The position numbers and the translations under genes were made by a program. From NCBI GenBank assembly GCA_030737835.1, contig CM060851.1, forward strand, positions 3,066,615-3,130,614: a DNA stretch of 64,000 bases, written 5' to 3'. The DNA is from Acorus gramineus (lineage: Eukaryota > Streptophyta > Magnoliopsida > Acorales > Acoraceae). The notes beneath the pieces were generated by a model. That model saw only the letters and a program-made list of their open reading frames with translations, did no database searches and had not been told where the DNA came from. Positions 49,835 through 64,000 of this stretch are shown here, piece by piece. Every line of letters begins with the position of its first letter. Positions within the stretch are counted from its first letter, which is position 1.

Positions 49835-52800
49835 TTAGTTTGAAAGAACGAGTCTGCCTCTCGGCTTTCTCTTTCTCCATCCCTGGAAATAAATCAACAA
49901 AAAAACATCAACCAGTGCATTGCCTTTAAGGTCCAACAAAGAAAGACATTGCACTCAGCACAACTTACAAATGCTGCGTAGTACACAAATGTCACTCCAG
50001 CTAAGATCACGAATGCATACTGAAACAAGTTATACCTGCAAATGAAAGATAATACCTCATCATATAGATGTCTTGATGGCAAATATTGACATGCAGAGGT
50101 CATTTACACAGCTGTGTCAAGACTTGACTCAGTTTATTATTACCCTACTAACCGCTGCATATACTAACCTATAAAGATACTTGATTCCACGCAGAGACTC
50201 CAGTGTGTGGCCAAATATTTCCTGCGCGGCTGTGGCTTGTGCATAGTACCCAAATGCTGTGGCACAGAATTGAATGACACTGCAGGAAGAGACAGAACAA
50301 TCCAGACAAATAAATGAATCAAGATTTTAAAAAAAAGTAATATATCTGCAATTATGTAGTGCATTTAAGTGAATGTAAGCATGGCACCATACTTCTGACA
50401 TCATCTAAGTCTTGGCATTTATTTACTGAGGATGACTGAGGATGTTATAGAATTGTAGTGATGTGGAATAGTTTCAGATTGAAACTTGTTTTATGGTCCA
50501 AATAGTGTGAAGAACTCAGAGTAGAATTCAAGGTTTTAGGCAATGCAGTGGATGGTGACAGTGATTTGGGTTTGGGAAGTTAAGGGTGGAGGTTTCAATT
50601 TCGATGGTGAGTCCAGGTCGTAGTTGAGATTGTGATCTCAAAAGGGGATTTTGGAGGCAACATCAAGCAAGATTTATGCTGGTCAGTCTGTGGGGGAGGG
50701 GGGTAGATGGTGAGATGAAAAAGAAGATAGTGAATCCTGACACAAGTGTACTGGGTGTAGCAGATTGGAGCTTGTTCTCAGAAACTGGGTATTAGTGGTC
50801 TGGAGATGTATTTTGGCATGGCAGGGGAAGTGGCAGTGGAGGGATATGCTTCAACCCAGGTCACGGGGTTGAGACCATTTGGAGATGGATGAGTGGCTTA
50901 ATGATAAGAGTGCTTTTGTCTAGCATCGGAAACTCTTCAAATTAAATGGAATATTTATGGGAGAGTGTGTATTCGCAATGCATGATCTGGAGAAGATTGG
51001 TCCTTACGATAGCTTTAGTGATGAGTGGAGTGGAAATGAGCTGTTCAGATGTGGGTGCTATTTAATTATTCAGGAATTTTACAACAGATTAATGGATACA
51101 GCTTCCACATTTTATAATAAAGGAAGGGACAAAAGGAGGAGAGAATTAATATAGGTATTAGAGAGATAATGGTCTTTTTTACATAGAAAAAAAATATCTA
51201 AAGAAACTTGACATCTAACAAATAGAGTGAGTTATGAATCTTGAATGCCGAATTTATTCTGAAAAGTTGATAATACGTGGGAAAGAAGGGATAGGGTATA
51301 CAAACAATTGAGTGATGTTGTTCATTAATATTGATACAGTGCCCTAACTATTTCATTAAAAAGGAAAAAAGAAAAAAAAAAGTCAAGATGTTCTATATCT
51401 CATTTTCATAACTTCTGCAACAGTCTATTACATTGCTTTAGTTTGGACATTTAGATAGGTGAGATTCATTAGTTCAGTCTCCTTAAGAATTGTTTTAGAG
51501 AGCAGCTTTTCTTAATTCAGTAATATTACCTGATAGAGCAGAGCAGAATTAACCCAACATTGAAAAGAAACGAGTTCATGAGAGTTCCTCCCCACCTGAA
51601 ACCAAGTTGTTGAATTGTTATATGTTCATCACAACTCACATATATAAAGAGGATCATAAAGTTCATTACTTCATTGGATGAATAGTGACAAATACTAGTC
51701 TCATGCCAACCATCATAGCCCCCGCAATTACTGCAAGCAGAAGATAGAAGCAGAAGAATGCAAACGCAGCTGTGCCTAATAAACCTGTTTTAAGCCATGC
51801 AATACGTAAGTCAGTTGAAAACAGCAATACAAAAAAATGAAACGGCAAGGATACCGAAGAAAGGGGAAAAATCTTGCAACAATGATATCACACACATACC
51901 CCAAACGTCATCCAGTTTGATGAATACTTCATTAAGGAAGGGTGAAAGAGGAGGATCAATCAACAGATATATAACTATATGTGCAACCCAAGCCACTGAA
52001 ACAATCAACCTGAACGTAACAGTTTAGATAACATACAAACAATAGTTAGAAGCAGGACTCAAATAAACATTTTCATGCACATTATTATGTTAGATATCAA
52101 TTTAGAGCATGTGAAAGAATAAAAATTTACATAGAAATTCAACAACAATCTACTGGGGTTTATTAAAATATATAAATAAGGAAAAAAATCTCAGCATGAT
52201 GGAGCATAATTTATTTTATAAAAGCCGACTACATATAGAAGGGATAAGGCCTGCCAATGGCAAGATTGTTCTTCGTCATTTAGACAAACATTATGGTAGA
52301 TTCAACAATTATAAAATGCAACAGGTCAACTGAAACTAAACGCATTCTGGTATTAAAACTTTACTACTTACCCTACAACTCCTAGAACAAGTTTTGCCAG
52401 GTAGCCAAGGACGGTCAACGCCCAAGCAGTTTCTGCCTGTAGAACAACATAATAAAAAAAACTTACAGCATTCAGACCTACAAATTACAACCATAAAATG
52501 GAAAGAAAAACAGATAAGATAGTGACATCAATGGATGGTGTGATGCATGTCACAGAATCATCACCTTTTCTCCTTGTGGGTACATTTCTTCCAAAGCTTT
52601 CATATCTTCTTCCAGGAGAAGCAACTCCTGCAAGTTAAGTTGTCACAGTATAAAATTCAGAAACACAACAGAGAACAACCATACATCAATCTCAATGAAG
52701 GTGTAGGCCTATCTATCAGAGTATCAGCTAAATACTTGTCATTAATAGTTAAAACCTACATATGAACTTTTAATTCACATCTCAATCTCAGGGGCCTGCC

Positions 52801-54603
52801 TCTGTACCCTATCATAAAATATGAATATCACAACATTTAATGCTTTTGAAATATTAAAGGTGCCTCTCCACAGTGCGTACAGGAAAATCAGGGCCATTAA
52901 CAACCCTTTTACTATGACTTTAACAATGTCATAAAAGAATTCCCTAAAACTGTCAACTACAAATAGGGCTTTTACGATTTTGTTGAACTAGTTTTCTTGA
53001 TGTGCCAAGATCTTAACCATCATATAAAAAGTAGTTAGCTAATGGTGCATATTAACGAACATGCACAAGTACCTTTTCGACCGCCTTGACATTTTTACGC
53101 CATTTTCTTCCCTTGTTACCACTTCTCTCTTCTTGATGAAGTGCATCAGCAGTTTTCTTCAATTCTCTTGCTTTTTTCCCCAACTCAGTAGCCTCCTAAA
53201 AAAGTAAGTGCCAATTTCCAAAACAAAAGCCTCATAAACAACAGTAAATCCCAAAAATGAGGGACAAGAAACAAGTTGGATATTGAGCCCCTACCTTGAT
53301 ATACTGTGACCGAGTTATAACTGCCTTTGGACGGCGGATGAATGAAAAAATAAGTCCCAGAGGAAGGCAAGCAATTCCGATACCACCAAAGAACTAGCAT
53401 AAACATAGAGGACCAAAAAATAATGAACAATTCCCATATGTGAATAAAAAAAATGCTGCTACATAGTCTGGAAATAAGAAAAAAAAAATGTATTATACCA
53501 TTTGTAAACTCAAGAAACCACAAAACATGTGAAAGAACAGCAGTGCACATATACACACAGTTTAATTTCATAATTTATGCAGGAAGGAAATGTGACACAA
53601 TATATATAGCCCAAATTGAATATGTGACATTTGTTTCTGCATGAGAAGCTTAAGGTGCAATGAGGAAAGAACATACAGCGAAGAGCACTGATCCAACAAT
53701 GGTAGCAAGGGCAACCACATATTCTGGGAAGGTTGTGCGTATAGTCCAAGTTTTTTCCGATGAAGCAGGGGCTAAGTATGCGGCACACTGGAAGAGTAAC
53801 AAAAACACAATTATCTCAGTGGAATGTGCAACAATCACATCATGTTGCTAGAAAAGTTGCCTAACTTAAATCGTGATGCATAATGACATAACAGACCTCG
53901 CGTACAGTAGCACCAGACGCAGCATTGCAAGGTTGAGAATTTGAAAAACCTGTCCAGGTGCTAGGAAAATTTGTAACAGGTGAAGAAAGGTGCCTCACTG
54001 TGAAATCCACCTTCCCAACCAATCCTGGATCACCCAAGAGACACATCCAGTGAGATGAAGGCACACACACACTGAATCTAGAAATACTAGAAGTAGAGAG
54101 AAAAAAAACACTGATCCGAGATCCAAGGAATCGCAGAAAGATAATTAAAAGGAGGGTTTGCATACAAAAACAAGATCAACTTTTTTAAAAAAATAAGGTA
54201 AGCACCCTACACCAAAATTTTGATGAGGCTAATGCCGATTACAAAGCACACGAACAAAATGAAAACAAAGACCCCCTCACCAACCGCCAGGGCAGCCAGG
54301 GAGTAGAAGAAGAGGTATCTACCACCCATCACTTAAAAGCATCCAAACAATTTCATGGGTCAACAAATATACTTCCAAGACCTAATTAAACATCAGTTAT
54401 CCTCATTCATTCCATGGTGATGGTGGCACCACTGCTCGCTACTAGAAAGGGACAACAGTTTGAAATTTCACAAGCAGAGCCTTGATAATGTCGAAGGTGA
54501 AGGAAAAATTTACCCACCGTATAAAATGCCAAGGACAAGGCCGCAGACGATGGCAGTCATAATAACCCACAATAACGCGCTTTTCATTCTCTTCCCCACG
54601 GTC
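49835..54603 (-). CDS. LMBR1-like (LIMR family) multi-pass membrane protein, N-terminal exons missing
   Basis: Thirteen in-phase exons in transcript order: 54518-54603, 53897-54024, 53677-53787, 53295-53393, 53073-53195, 52565-52627, 52372-52436, 51900-52009, 51670-51784, 51530-51595, 50169-50279, 49969-50035, 49835-49882. They encode 396 residues without a break; the plant family is about 510. Visible features are several membrane helices (SALLWVIMTAIVCGLVLGIL, VALATIVGSVLFA, FAFFCFYLLLAVIAGAMMVG, FNVGLILLCSISVIQFCATA), a charged coiled-coil-like loop (YIKEATELGKKARELKK .. VEKELLLLEEDMKALEE) and a basic tail GWRKRKPRGRLVLSN. The family is related to the lipocalin-receptor/LMBD1 group; its role in plants is unclear. 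The first visible exon starts mid-codon at the residue before TVGKRMKSALLW, so ~113 N-terminal residues are absent. Duplicated DNA begins only 160 bp upstream, leaving no room for them here. The gene is probably a 5'-truncated duplicate. Confidence 0.92.
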
Positions 54604-54737
54604 CTGCAGGTAACCAATCACAGAAAAGGAAAAAAAAATACATATTCATATTTGTGAGAGGAGCTATCATGTTAATTGGGAGACGAAGTGAAGGATAGAG
54701 AAATGAGTGCGTGAGAAGGCTAGACCTGTCCTGGTCA

Positions 54738-54819
54738 CCCTCATATTTTTGGTAATGCCTACAATTGAGAAATCTAGTGTGGGCAATTACGGTGAAGCCC
54801 TGATGTTTTTGGTAATGAC
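54738..54819. other. duplication junction with short imperfect direct repeat
   Basis: LMBR1-like intron sequence passes into duplicated sequence at 54762/54763. CCCTCATATTTTTGGTAATG just left of the junction nearly matches CCCTGATGTTTTTGGTAATG inside the duplicated segment at about 54799-54819. It looks like a templated filler at a repair junction. Confidence 0.6.
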
Positions 54820-54863
54820 GTTCGTGTAGGTTCATCGTATCGGGACAGCGTTCTCAGTTTGAG

Positions 54864-55305
54864 TAGGACTATTAAACGAACCAAGCAGTTCAGACTCAGT
54901 TTGGACTCGGCTTAGTATGAGCTCGTTCAGGCTCATTCAATTGGATAAATGAGTGAGTTTGAACAATTTTTAAAGCTCGGTTAGGCTCGGGACCTGGATC
55001 GAGCTTCATTTTGTGTTCAAATTCGACTCATTTGTATTATAAAAATTTAGTTGAAGTTTGACTCAACTCGTGTATAAAATCAGAACATTAAATTAATACA
55101 GAGTTATGCTCGTTTAGACTCATGAACATGATTCATTTATGCTAAAATTTTGTTTAAAACTCCTAAAAACCCTAAAATGAAAAAGAATATTAGGCTCGTT
55201 TAGGCTCGTGAACTCGACTCAACTTGGTTCGGTTCAACTCGTTTATAAATGAGCCAAGCTTGAACATGTCAAAGCTCGACTCGTTCGGCTTGTTTACCAC
55301 CCCTA
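54864..55305. mobile_element. hAT-like miniature element (copy B)
   Basis: Same element as at 39013-39392, with the 8-bp AGTTTGAG duplication at 54856-54863 and 55306-55313. It is 62 bp longer; copy A has lost part of the AACTCG-rich right arm. Confidence 0.78.
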
Positions 55306-55350
55306 AGTTTGAGAATAGGGAGCCAGTTATAACCACCCCACAAATTTTCC

Positions 55351-55808
55351 TAGGGCTACAACTTGGGTCCGGTTGAACCCGATTTTTACATGGGTTGGGT
55401 TGGCCAAATCGGGTTCGGGTTGGCCAATTCGGGTTGACTTACAAATCAGGTTGGGTTTGGGTTGACTCACTCACAACCCGACCCAACCCGAACATGTAAA
55501 CTAATAGTTAAAAAAAAAATCATGGCCGTTCACTATGTAGTTTCTAATCTGGACAGTCCAAATTTTAGGTAAATCTAACTAATTTTACGGATTGGGTCGG
55601 GTTGGGTCAGGTTGGTTTATTTAATTTACACATCATGTTAGAAAATCGGGTTGAGTCGGGTTGGTTTATTTAATTACGGGTTTGGTTCGGGTTAGTCGAA
55701 TTCGGGTTGAAAATCGGGTTGGATCGGGTTAGGGTTGAGTAGTTTAGAATTCGTATCGGGTTCGGGTTGGGGTCAACCCGAACCCAACCTGCCCGAGTTG
55801 CAATCCTA
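55351..55808. mobile_element. second hAT-like miniature element, GGTTGGGTT-rich
   Basis: Left end TAGGGCTACAACTTGGGTC; the reverse complement of the right end is TAGGATTGCAACTCGGGC. Flanking 8-mers AATTTTCC and AGTTTTCC match at 7 of 8. The interior is dense in GGGTTGGGTT/CAACCCGAACCC words. Its right arm is partly repeated at about 55850-55970. Confidence 0.72.
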
Positions 55809-57600
<1,792 letters not shown>

Positions 57601-57801
57601 GAAAAGGGTGGGTTGAAAAACTTGTGGGGTGGCTATAACTGCTCTCTTTTTTATATATTCAAACAAGGGGTAGGTAGGAAAACTTGTGGGGTGGATATAA
57701 CTGCCCCTTGGGAATATATAAGCGATGGCGTTCTCCGCCTTTTGTGGCGCTTAAGTTGGTCTACGAAATCTACTACTTCGCGAATATACACGAAGAGCAT
57801 A

Positions 57802-58882
57802 CCTATCCCCACCATGCAGATTGCTGAACTCAACAATAAAAAAAGAAAAAAATATCCATATATAGGATCTTTTTTTTTTTGAAAAAGGTAGACACTTGCC
57901 ACCATCACTAAAAATCCATATGTAAGATCTTTGAAAAATATTAATCCCACCTACCCATTTGACCGTCTCCCTATCAAGAGTTACAAAAACAGTTGACAAT
58001 CGCCCTGTCATTCACGGTTTAGATCCTTCGACAATGGGTCTATCGACCTGGAATGTACATGTCGACACTGACTCTATCGAACGGATAACATAAGAAATGA
58101 AACATATCACATTTTTTTTTTATAAAATGTAAGAAACATTAAGTAAAGTCACTCACTCTTTTCTCACACATTCACATTCAACATATTGAACACATTTACA
58201 TGGAAGATATTCATAATAAAAAAAATTGTTCAACATATTCAAAGTCTATCAATCTTCACACTTGTTTTCTCTATCACCTCCTATCCTTTCAATGCAAATG
58301 TCCTTTCAATACAAACACCGCTTGCACCGCCACCACAAGAACCTTGACCCCCAGATCCCCCAACACGTTCACCATGACATGCATGAGCAACAACGTGAAG
58401 AGGGTGACAATGGAGAGGACCGCAAGGACCCACCGATCATTGATCGTGCAGCCGAAGACAACGAGGGGCTCGTCACGGAGGAAGTAGAAGAAGAGTCAGG
58501 CGGACATAATGATGGAAGTGGTTGAGGTTGGTTTGGACACAGGAGAGGGAGTCGCGAAGGGAGTGGGTGAGGGAGAAGGTGTGGAGGTGGATGAGCTCCT
58601 TCCATTGGCGGTAGGTGGCGAGGGCGGAGCAAGTATGGGCTTTGGCATGGGAAAGAAAGTCGAGGGAGGAGGAGGAGGAGGAGGAATAGGAGGGGGGGGG
58701 AGAGACTCAGTAGAGGAGAGAAGAGATGAGAGAGGGAATAGAAGAGAAAATTGGGGAGAAATGGTGGGATCAACCTTTTAATTGCTTGGTATATAGGTGG
58801 TGGGATTGAGTATCACAAAAGATACGGGTTGTGGGATAAGTGAAGAGTGGGGGTTTAGCAATATGTATGGTGGGGATAAACC
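57802..58882. mobile_element. TIR element carrying a PRA1 gene fragment (copy B)
   Basis: Counterpart of 39609-40697. The left TATCCCCACCATGCAGATTG is intact and the right end reads CAATATGTATGGTGGGGATA, two changes from the expected complement. Upstream, the sequence GAAAACTTGTGGGGTGG occurs twice (57617 and 57679), part of the neighbouring TIR element. Confidence 0.5.
58288..58672 (-). pseudogene. PRA1 family gene fragment, copy B
   Basis: Same fragment as in copy A but better preserved in its second half: FFYFLRDEPLVVFGCTINDR then WVLAVLSIVTLFTLLLM without the in-frame stop of copy A, ending VLKGHLH-stop. The first half reads SSLDFLSHAKAHTCSALAT and WKELIHLHTFSLTHSL. The same frame change separates the halves, so that lesion predates the duplication. 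Plant PRA1 genes are commonly intronless, so absence of introns does not prove a retrocopy. Confidence 0.65.
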
Positions 58883-60869
58883 AACCTATATATATGAAGC
58901 TGAATTTGGATGTCGTACACAGCATGCCTGATTAACCTCTAATTTTTTGGTACATTTGAAAACATAGTTTGAAAGCAATTTTTAATTTTATGCAAAGTTT
59001 TTAAATATGTAATGATGAGAGCTGTTTTTTAATTAATCAAAAAATCATGTTTGTTACTGGTAACAGAAGTTGCTTTTATTGAAATAAACAGTTTTCAAAG
59101 CATTTTTTGTTATAATAATGACGGAAAATTTTCAATTAGGTGAGCTTATTTGATAACCTCTTTAGGGCTTTTTTAAAGAAGCTGAAAGCCACAAATTTTT
59201 GTTGCCAAATGGGATCTTTATCTAAAACTATCCTTATTTTTACCTTGTAAGTGTTAGTCTCAAATTTTATATTGTATATAAGTTGTGCATATTTTATGAC
59301 AAAATAAATATAAAAGTCAATATAATTGTTGAATCGTTTATGTTAGTTTTTAAACTCCGATCCGACCCGTTCGATTGAAACATTCACTCATTTTAAATTT
59401 TGGTTATTGATTTATCCTTAAAATCCGATGATATGAAAAATCAATAAAACTCAGTTAATCTACTAGTTGAACCGACGTTTTTTGTGAACCGACTACGGGT
59501 TGATTATATCAAATGATTTTTATTCGTAGAAATTGTGTTTAATCAATTGTTAAAATATGAAATCAAATAAAAAAATAATTTTATATACTAAAATCATATA
59601 ATGATGTTAAGTAAAAAAATTGTGCAAAGATTTTCTAAAATATTTTTTATTTAGTTATGATAATCAATATATTTATTTATATATATTATAATTATGTCAC
59701 AGTTTAAATCCGATTGATCCAACAATTGAACCTGTGACTCTTGATCCGTTCATTTCCCTGATTCATTGAACGGTTCGATTTTTGTAGGTGACCCTAGGTC
59801 AAAACATGAGTTACATTTTATTTTATTTTATTTTGAAATTGATTTTCAAAGTTATTTTTTAGAATATTAATTCAAAAATGTTTTTAAAAAACTTATAAAT
59901 GATTTTCGAATCAGGTGCCTCCATCCAAATGATGGATCATTTAAGGTTCAAAAGAAGGTTTTAAAATGGATATCCAAAATCCCAATTCTCTATTGTTACA
60001 ATGATTGTAGTCCATAATGGTCCCAATGATAATATGAAAGTAATTTAAGAATAGTATGATTTTCTACTTCTCACATTGTTTCAAACGGAGGTTGCTTAAA
60101 CTTTTCGTGAAGACGCGAGAATCTTTTGGGGTGGGGGGGTGAATTTGTGGAAACATTTTCTATGTTGTCTCCTCTCATCCCCGTATTCTTTTTTCTCACT
60201 CATTTTTTGAACATATTTTTTTTATCATCACATAGTATTTTTAAAAAAACTTGTAAGAACCTATATACCTTAGGAAAACACGAAATAAGCCAAGTTTTAT
60301 ATGAAACAAAGTTATGGTTATAAAAAAATATAATTTAAAAGTTTTCTAAAACTAGAATATTTATTAATTTCAAATCAATTTTTGAATGAGATTTGATTGA
60401 TTTTTTAAATGATTTCTCGATGCACGTATGCATCGCACATGTATAGCTTGAACATTATTTGATATTATTGTTTTGTTATGATTATTAGATTTAAGTGTTA
60501 AAAGCATTTATTTGATGTAAATAAAATTATTAGATTATATTATATAATATAAAAAACGTAAATATACATATCTTATCCATGATGCCCCCGAATCCCCTTT
60601 TTAGCTAGGGGGAGATGGTGCGCTAGCTACTTGCAAAAACCTCGATCCATAGTTATACTAAAATGTTCATCCATCATTTATCCATTCAACATATAAATAA
60701 AGAAAAGTTCAAATTAGATAATACAAATTACACCATGGAACGTCAACCAGGATCAATAATTTCATCCCAAGCTAAGGTACAGGGAACTAATACACAAAAA
60801 AAACTCTGATTTTCAGCTTTAAGCTGAATAAGTGTTGAAAGCATTTTGAACCAAAACACCACCTAAGAC
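58883..60869. other. AT-rich non-coding part of duplicated segment (copy B)
   Basis: Counterpart of 40698-42677. It contains a ~54-bp block near 60128-60185 (GGGTGGGGGGGTGAATTTG..CCTCTCATCCCCG) that is absent from copy A. No gene was seen. Confidence 0.5.
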
Positions 60870-62990
60870 TGTTGGAAAAATCAATACATTTCCATAAAAA
60901 TGTATTAATTAGTTTCTAAATAAAGATTAAAAACTTTAATAGGATATTTTATTCCCTCTTAAATGTATAGTCTCATATCGGTTAAAGAATGCGATGAAGC
61001 ATCTTTAAATATGCCATGTGTAGATTTTGGGTAAGGACCCAAGCAGGGGCTGAGGCATGTGAATTGCATTTGTATTTCCATTTGCATTTGCTTTTTCTTT
61101 TGCTTTCACTTTTACGTATTTCGTATCTGGGATCTCAGATTTGGACACAGACATGGTCACGTTTTGTTTTTCACAACGGCTGGGAATGTTTGAATTTGAA
61201 TTTTAAAGGTTGGAAATAAATATGGTAACTGAAAACGCTTACCATAATTGGTGCGTGTAATTATTACAAATGTTGCACCTCCAACAGTTGTATATCTATG
61301 CCTATAAAAAGACTACTTTCACAGAGATTCAAGGTATGCGAAAAAAACTAAGTGTTCTTCCACCAGAAATACTACACAGAGTTTTTATTTTTTCTTGGTT
61401 TTTTGGGTGATCAAGTCTACAACTGGTTTGACTTCTTTTCCTGCCTGCACCAAGAAGAGAACAACGAGAGCTGAGTGGTTTTATCTTGGGAACAGATCAT
61501 CAAGAACCATGTGCGATTAAGGGGGGTGTATTCTGTTTTGAAGATAGTGTTACCATGTGACTCCATATCAGTCTCTCCTAATCCCTTTCTTCATATTGAT
61601 AATAGTAGTATCTTTTCAATAATTTCATAACAGAATATTCTATTATCAATTTTTATTTTCTGCTGTGGCTTTTAATGAAGAAAAAACCTCTGCCAAACCT
61701 GATGAGAAGTTCAATGGGGACCATTTCCAGAGATGGCAGCAACAAGTTTGATACTGGCTTACTTGGCCTTGTTTCTACCATCCTCAAGCCTACCTCTACC
61801 AAAACAGAGAAAACCTCCACAGAAATGCAGTCCACAGATACCACCCCTGACCTGACTAAGACCACGACCACCATTGAAACCACTCCTACCAGTATACCAC
61901 AACTTAGTTTTACAGAAATTAATTATCTCTGCCATGGTTGTATGTTGTCCACTTTATCTCTTGAATTGTATGATGCCTACTGTTTAAAAAAAACCTCCCT
62001 TAAGTTATGGACTACCCTAAAGGAATAATATGGCCTAGAGGATGCTGGATTGGAGTGATACACCTTTGTGCACTAGCTTGAATTCAAGATGGTCGAAACA
62101 AAAACAGTAACCTTCAGATCCTAGAGTATACCAACCTTATTCAAAATGCTAAAACCAAATGTCTACTTTAGAAGAAACTATCCAAGCTGCAGGGCTTATT
62201 GAACAACTTCCTTCTTCCTAGAATGATTTTGCCAAAACTCTTAGGCACCATCAGGATTCCTTGTCTATGACCAACCTTCTAAAATCTCTTAAAATCGAGG
62301 ATATCCATAAAACCAAAGACAAGAAAAACAAACAAGTTGAGGTTAGTCTTGTAGAACCAAGAAGCAGTTAAACCAAACGGAAAAAATTTCAAACCCAAGA
62401 AAACATTCTCCAAACCCTAAAACTTCAAAAACAACACCAATCCAAATCAGAAAAAGACCTTCCATTACTAGGTTTGTGGCAAATATGGGCACTTTTCTCA
62501 AGATTGTTGTAAGCGGAAGGATCCCAAAGCCAAAGAAAACCCTCAAGCTACCATAACCTCCCAAGTCAACATGCTAACCTTGGATGAGAAAACTTTTAGG
62601 AACATTGCTAGGTTTATTTCTTTAACTCCTGAAATTAATTCTATTAATCTTTCCACTGATTGATGGATTGATACCGGAGCTAATACACACGTTTCCTTCT
62701 GTTGCTCCATTTTTAACTCATCATACTCACCTAATCCATGTCTTCGTGTTCTCTCTATTCTTATATGATAATATTAGTATTTTTCCAACAAAGACTATAT
62801 GCCAAATGAGTTATTTTATTGACCTAATGCAGCAAAAACTAAAGCGAGGACCAATGACCAAACAATCTCTAGTTTCACTCCAAAATCCATGCTTCTCGAT
62901 CATCCTAAATATGAAAATGCAAAAAATGGAGTGGTGACATTTCACCACGCTCAAAAGTAAACCTACATAGCCTTTTTAGTATATTTTATA
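60870..62990 (+). mobile_element. Ty1/copia retrotransposon truncated after the start of protease (copy B)
   Basis: Likely LTR 60870-61632, then the same gag-like, zinc-knuckle and WIDTGANTHVS order as copy A, with shared stops (for example the stop after YTFVH) and a few private changes. No 3' half or second LTR was seen. Confidence 0.85.
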
Positions 62991-63117
62991 TTCCAAAATA
63001 ATAACATAATAATAACAATAACACTCAAACTTGTATGGGATGAAGACAATGTATACTTAAATGGTCACTCATCAAGTATGACATTAGTATCCCACATAAT
63101 GTAATTATGATTTCTTG

Positions 63118-63625
63118 GACACTCATATCCATCCACCACCACGTCTGCGTCCCCAGTGGCTTTGCCATGTTGGTAGGACAACCGCACTCCATGGGATGAT
63201 CCGAGTTCAACCCTTGTGTCTAGCAAGGTGAACCCAATTTCCCAACTTGTTGGGCTAGTTTTTCTCATGGACTTTGACCCAGGTTATTCTCCAAGCCTTG
63301 TTAGGCTAGTTTACTATGGGCTTTAACTCACTAATTGTTATAGGGTCCATGTTAACCTGATCTGTGTTGCAGGCCATTTTAAAAAAAAAAAGACAAACCC
63401 ACCTCTGTGGGTGCCTTGTCCCTACCAAATCTTGTTTTAAGCAAGGTGAACAAAAATTTCCAACCCTGCTAAGCAAGTTTCTCATGAGCTTAGACCTAGG
63501 TTATTCTCCAAGCCTTGTTGGGCTAGTTTACTATGGGCTTTGACCCACCAGTTGTTATAGGGTCCATGTTGACATGTCTGTTCTGTGTCCCCTATGTGGG
63601 CTTATGTACCAAAAAAAAAAAAAAA
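63118..63625 (+). repeat. SINE-like sequence with partial tandem copy and A tails (copy B)
   Basis: Counterpart of 44945-45460. The first A tract is altered (AAAAAAAAAAAGACAAACCC) and the second is a few bases longer, as expected of homopolymers diverging after duplication. Confidence 0.42.
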
Positions 63626-64000
63626 AAAAAAAAGTATCAAACCTACATAATAAGACTTAGATCTCACACACCTCTAGTATGATGACACGCAATGCACACG
63701 GTATTAAATCAACGCTATCAGTCCTAAAACAAAAGAAACCTGAATTACAAAATGAACTAAGAGTAGAGGCTAACCAGAACCAGAAATTGAGGGTTCTAGT
63801 TGCCTCAAAAACCGACGACCCACAAGAGAGATCACCCCGATGACCCCTATTAGGTCGTCCCCAACCACACAGACAAACCCCTTATGGACTCGTTCCAAAC
63901 CTATTCAACGACGCACAAAGTGGGCTGAGAAATCCAACAAATCCAGTGAAGCATGCATATACATCGTTAGATGATGGATTTATTCAATTCAACATGAAGC

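Noticed and set aside
55395-55800. GGGTTGGGTT-rich block as possible telomeric DNA
   Set aside because: The period is irregular, the unit is not the plant TTTAGGG, and the block lies within a hAT-like element with matching ends and a near-perfect 8-bp duplication.

Overview
This is a stretch of nuclear DNA from a flowering plant. It is AT-rich, its genes are split by many GT-AG introns, and it is crowded with plant-type transposons (copia, LINE, SINE, hAT- and Mutator-like miniature elements, a TRIM). The species cannot be named from sequence alone. No viral, bacterial or CRISPR content was seen.

Layout. (1) 774-9077 (+): the 3' 13 exons of a JmjC/cupin_8 2-oxoglutarate/Fe(II) oxygenase like JMJ31; its first exon lies left of the window. 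(2) 9.1-14.1 kb: intergenic DNA with an 849-bp Mutator-like miniature element flanked by a perfect 9-bp target duplication. (3) 14126-17920 (-): a complete three-exon INDETERMINATE DOMAIN (IDD) zinc-finger factor of 366 aa. (4) 18-32 kb: gene-poor repeats, including a TRIM retroelement, a ~220-bp tandem repeat array broken by a hAT-like element, and a decayed L1-type LINE. (5) 32763-38834 (-): a complete seven-exon acireductone dioxygenase (ARD, methionine salvage, 199 aa). (6) 38912-45824: copy A of a large duplicated segment. It holds hAT and Mutator-like elements, a decayed PRA1-family gene fragment, a truncated copia element and SINE-like repeats. (7) 47822-48094 (+): an orphan terminal exon. 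(8) 49835-54603 (-): 13 exons of an LMBR1-like (LIMR family) membrane protein lacking its N-terminal exons. (9) 54763-64000: copy B of the duplicated segment, which runs off the right edge.

Main inference. Copy B begins exactly where the LMBR1-like gene is cut. Copy A begins 78 bp upstream of the ARD start codon. The simplest reading is a ~15.85-kb tandem duplication of 38912-54762. On that reading the LMBR1-like gene seen here is a 5'-truncated copy, now sitting next to a duplicate of the ARD upstream region in the same orientation, and an intact copy should lie ~16 kb to the right, outside the window. The genes share no evident pathway; the interest is in how the locus was rearranged.
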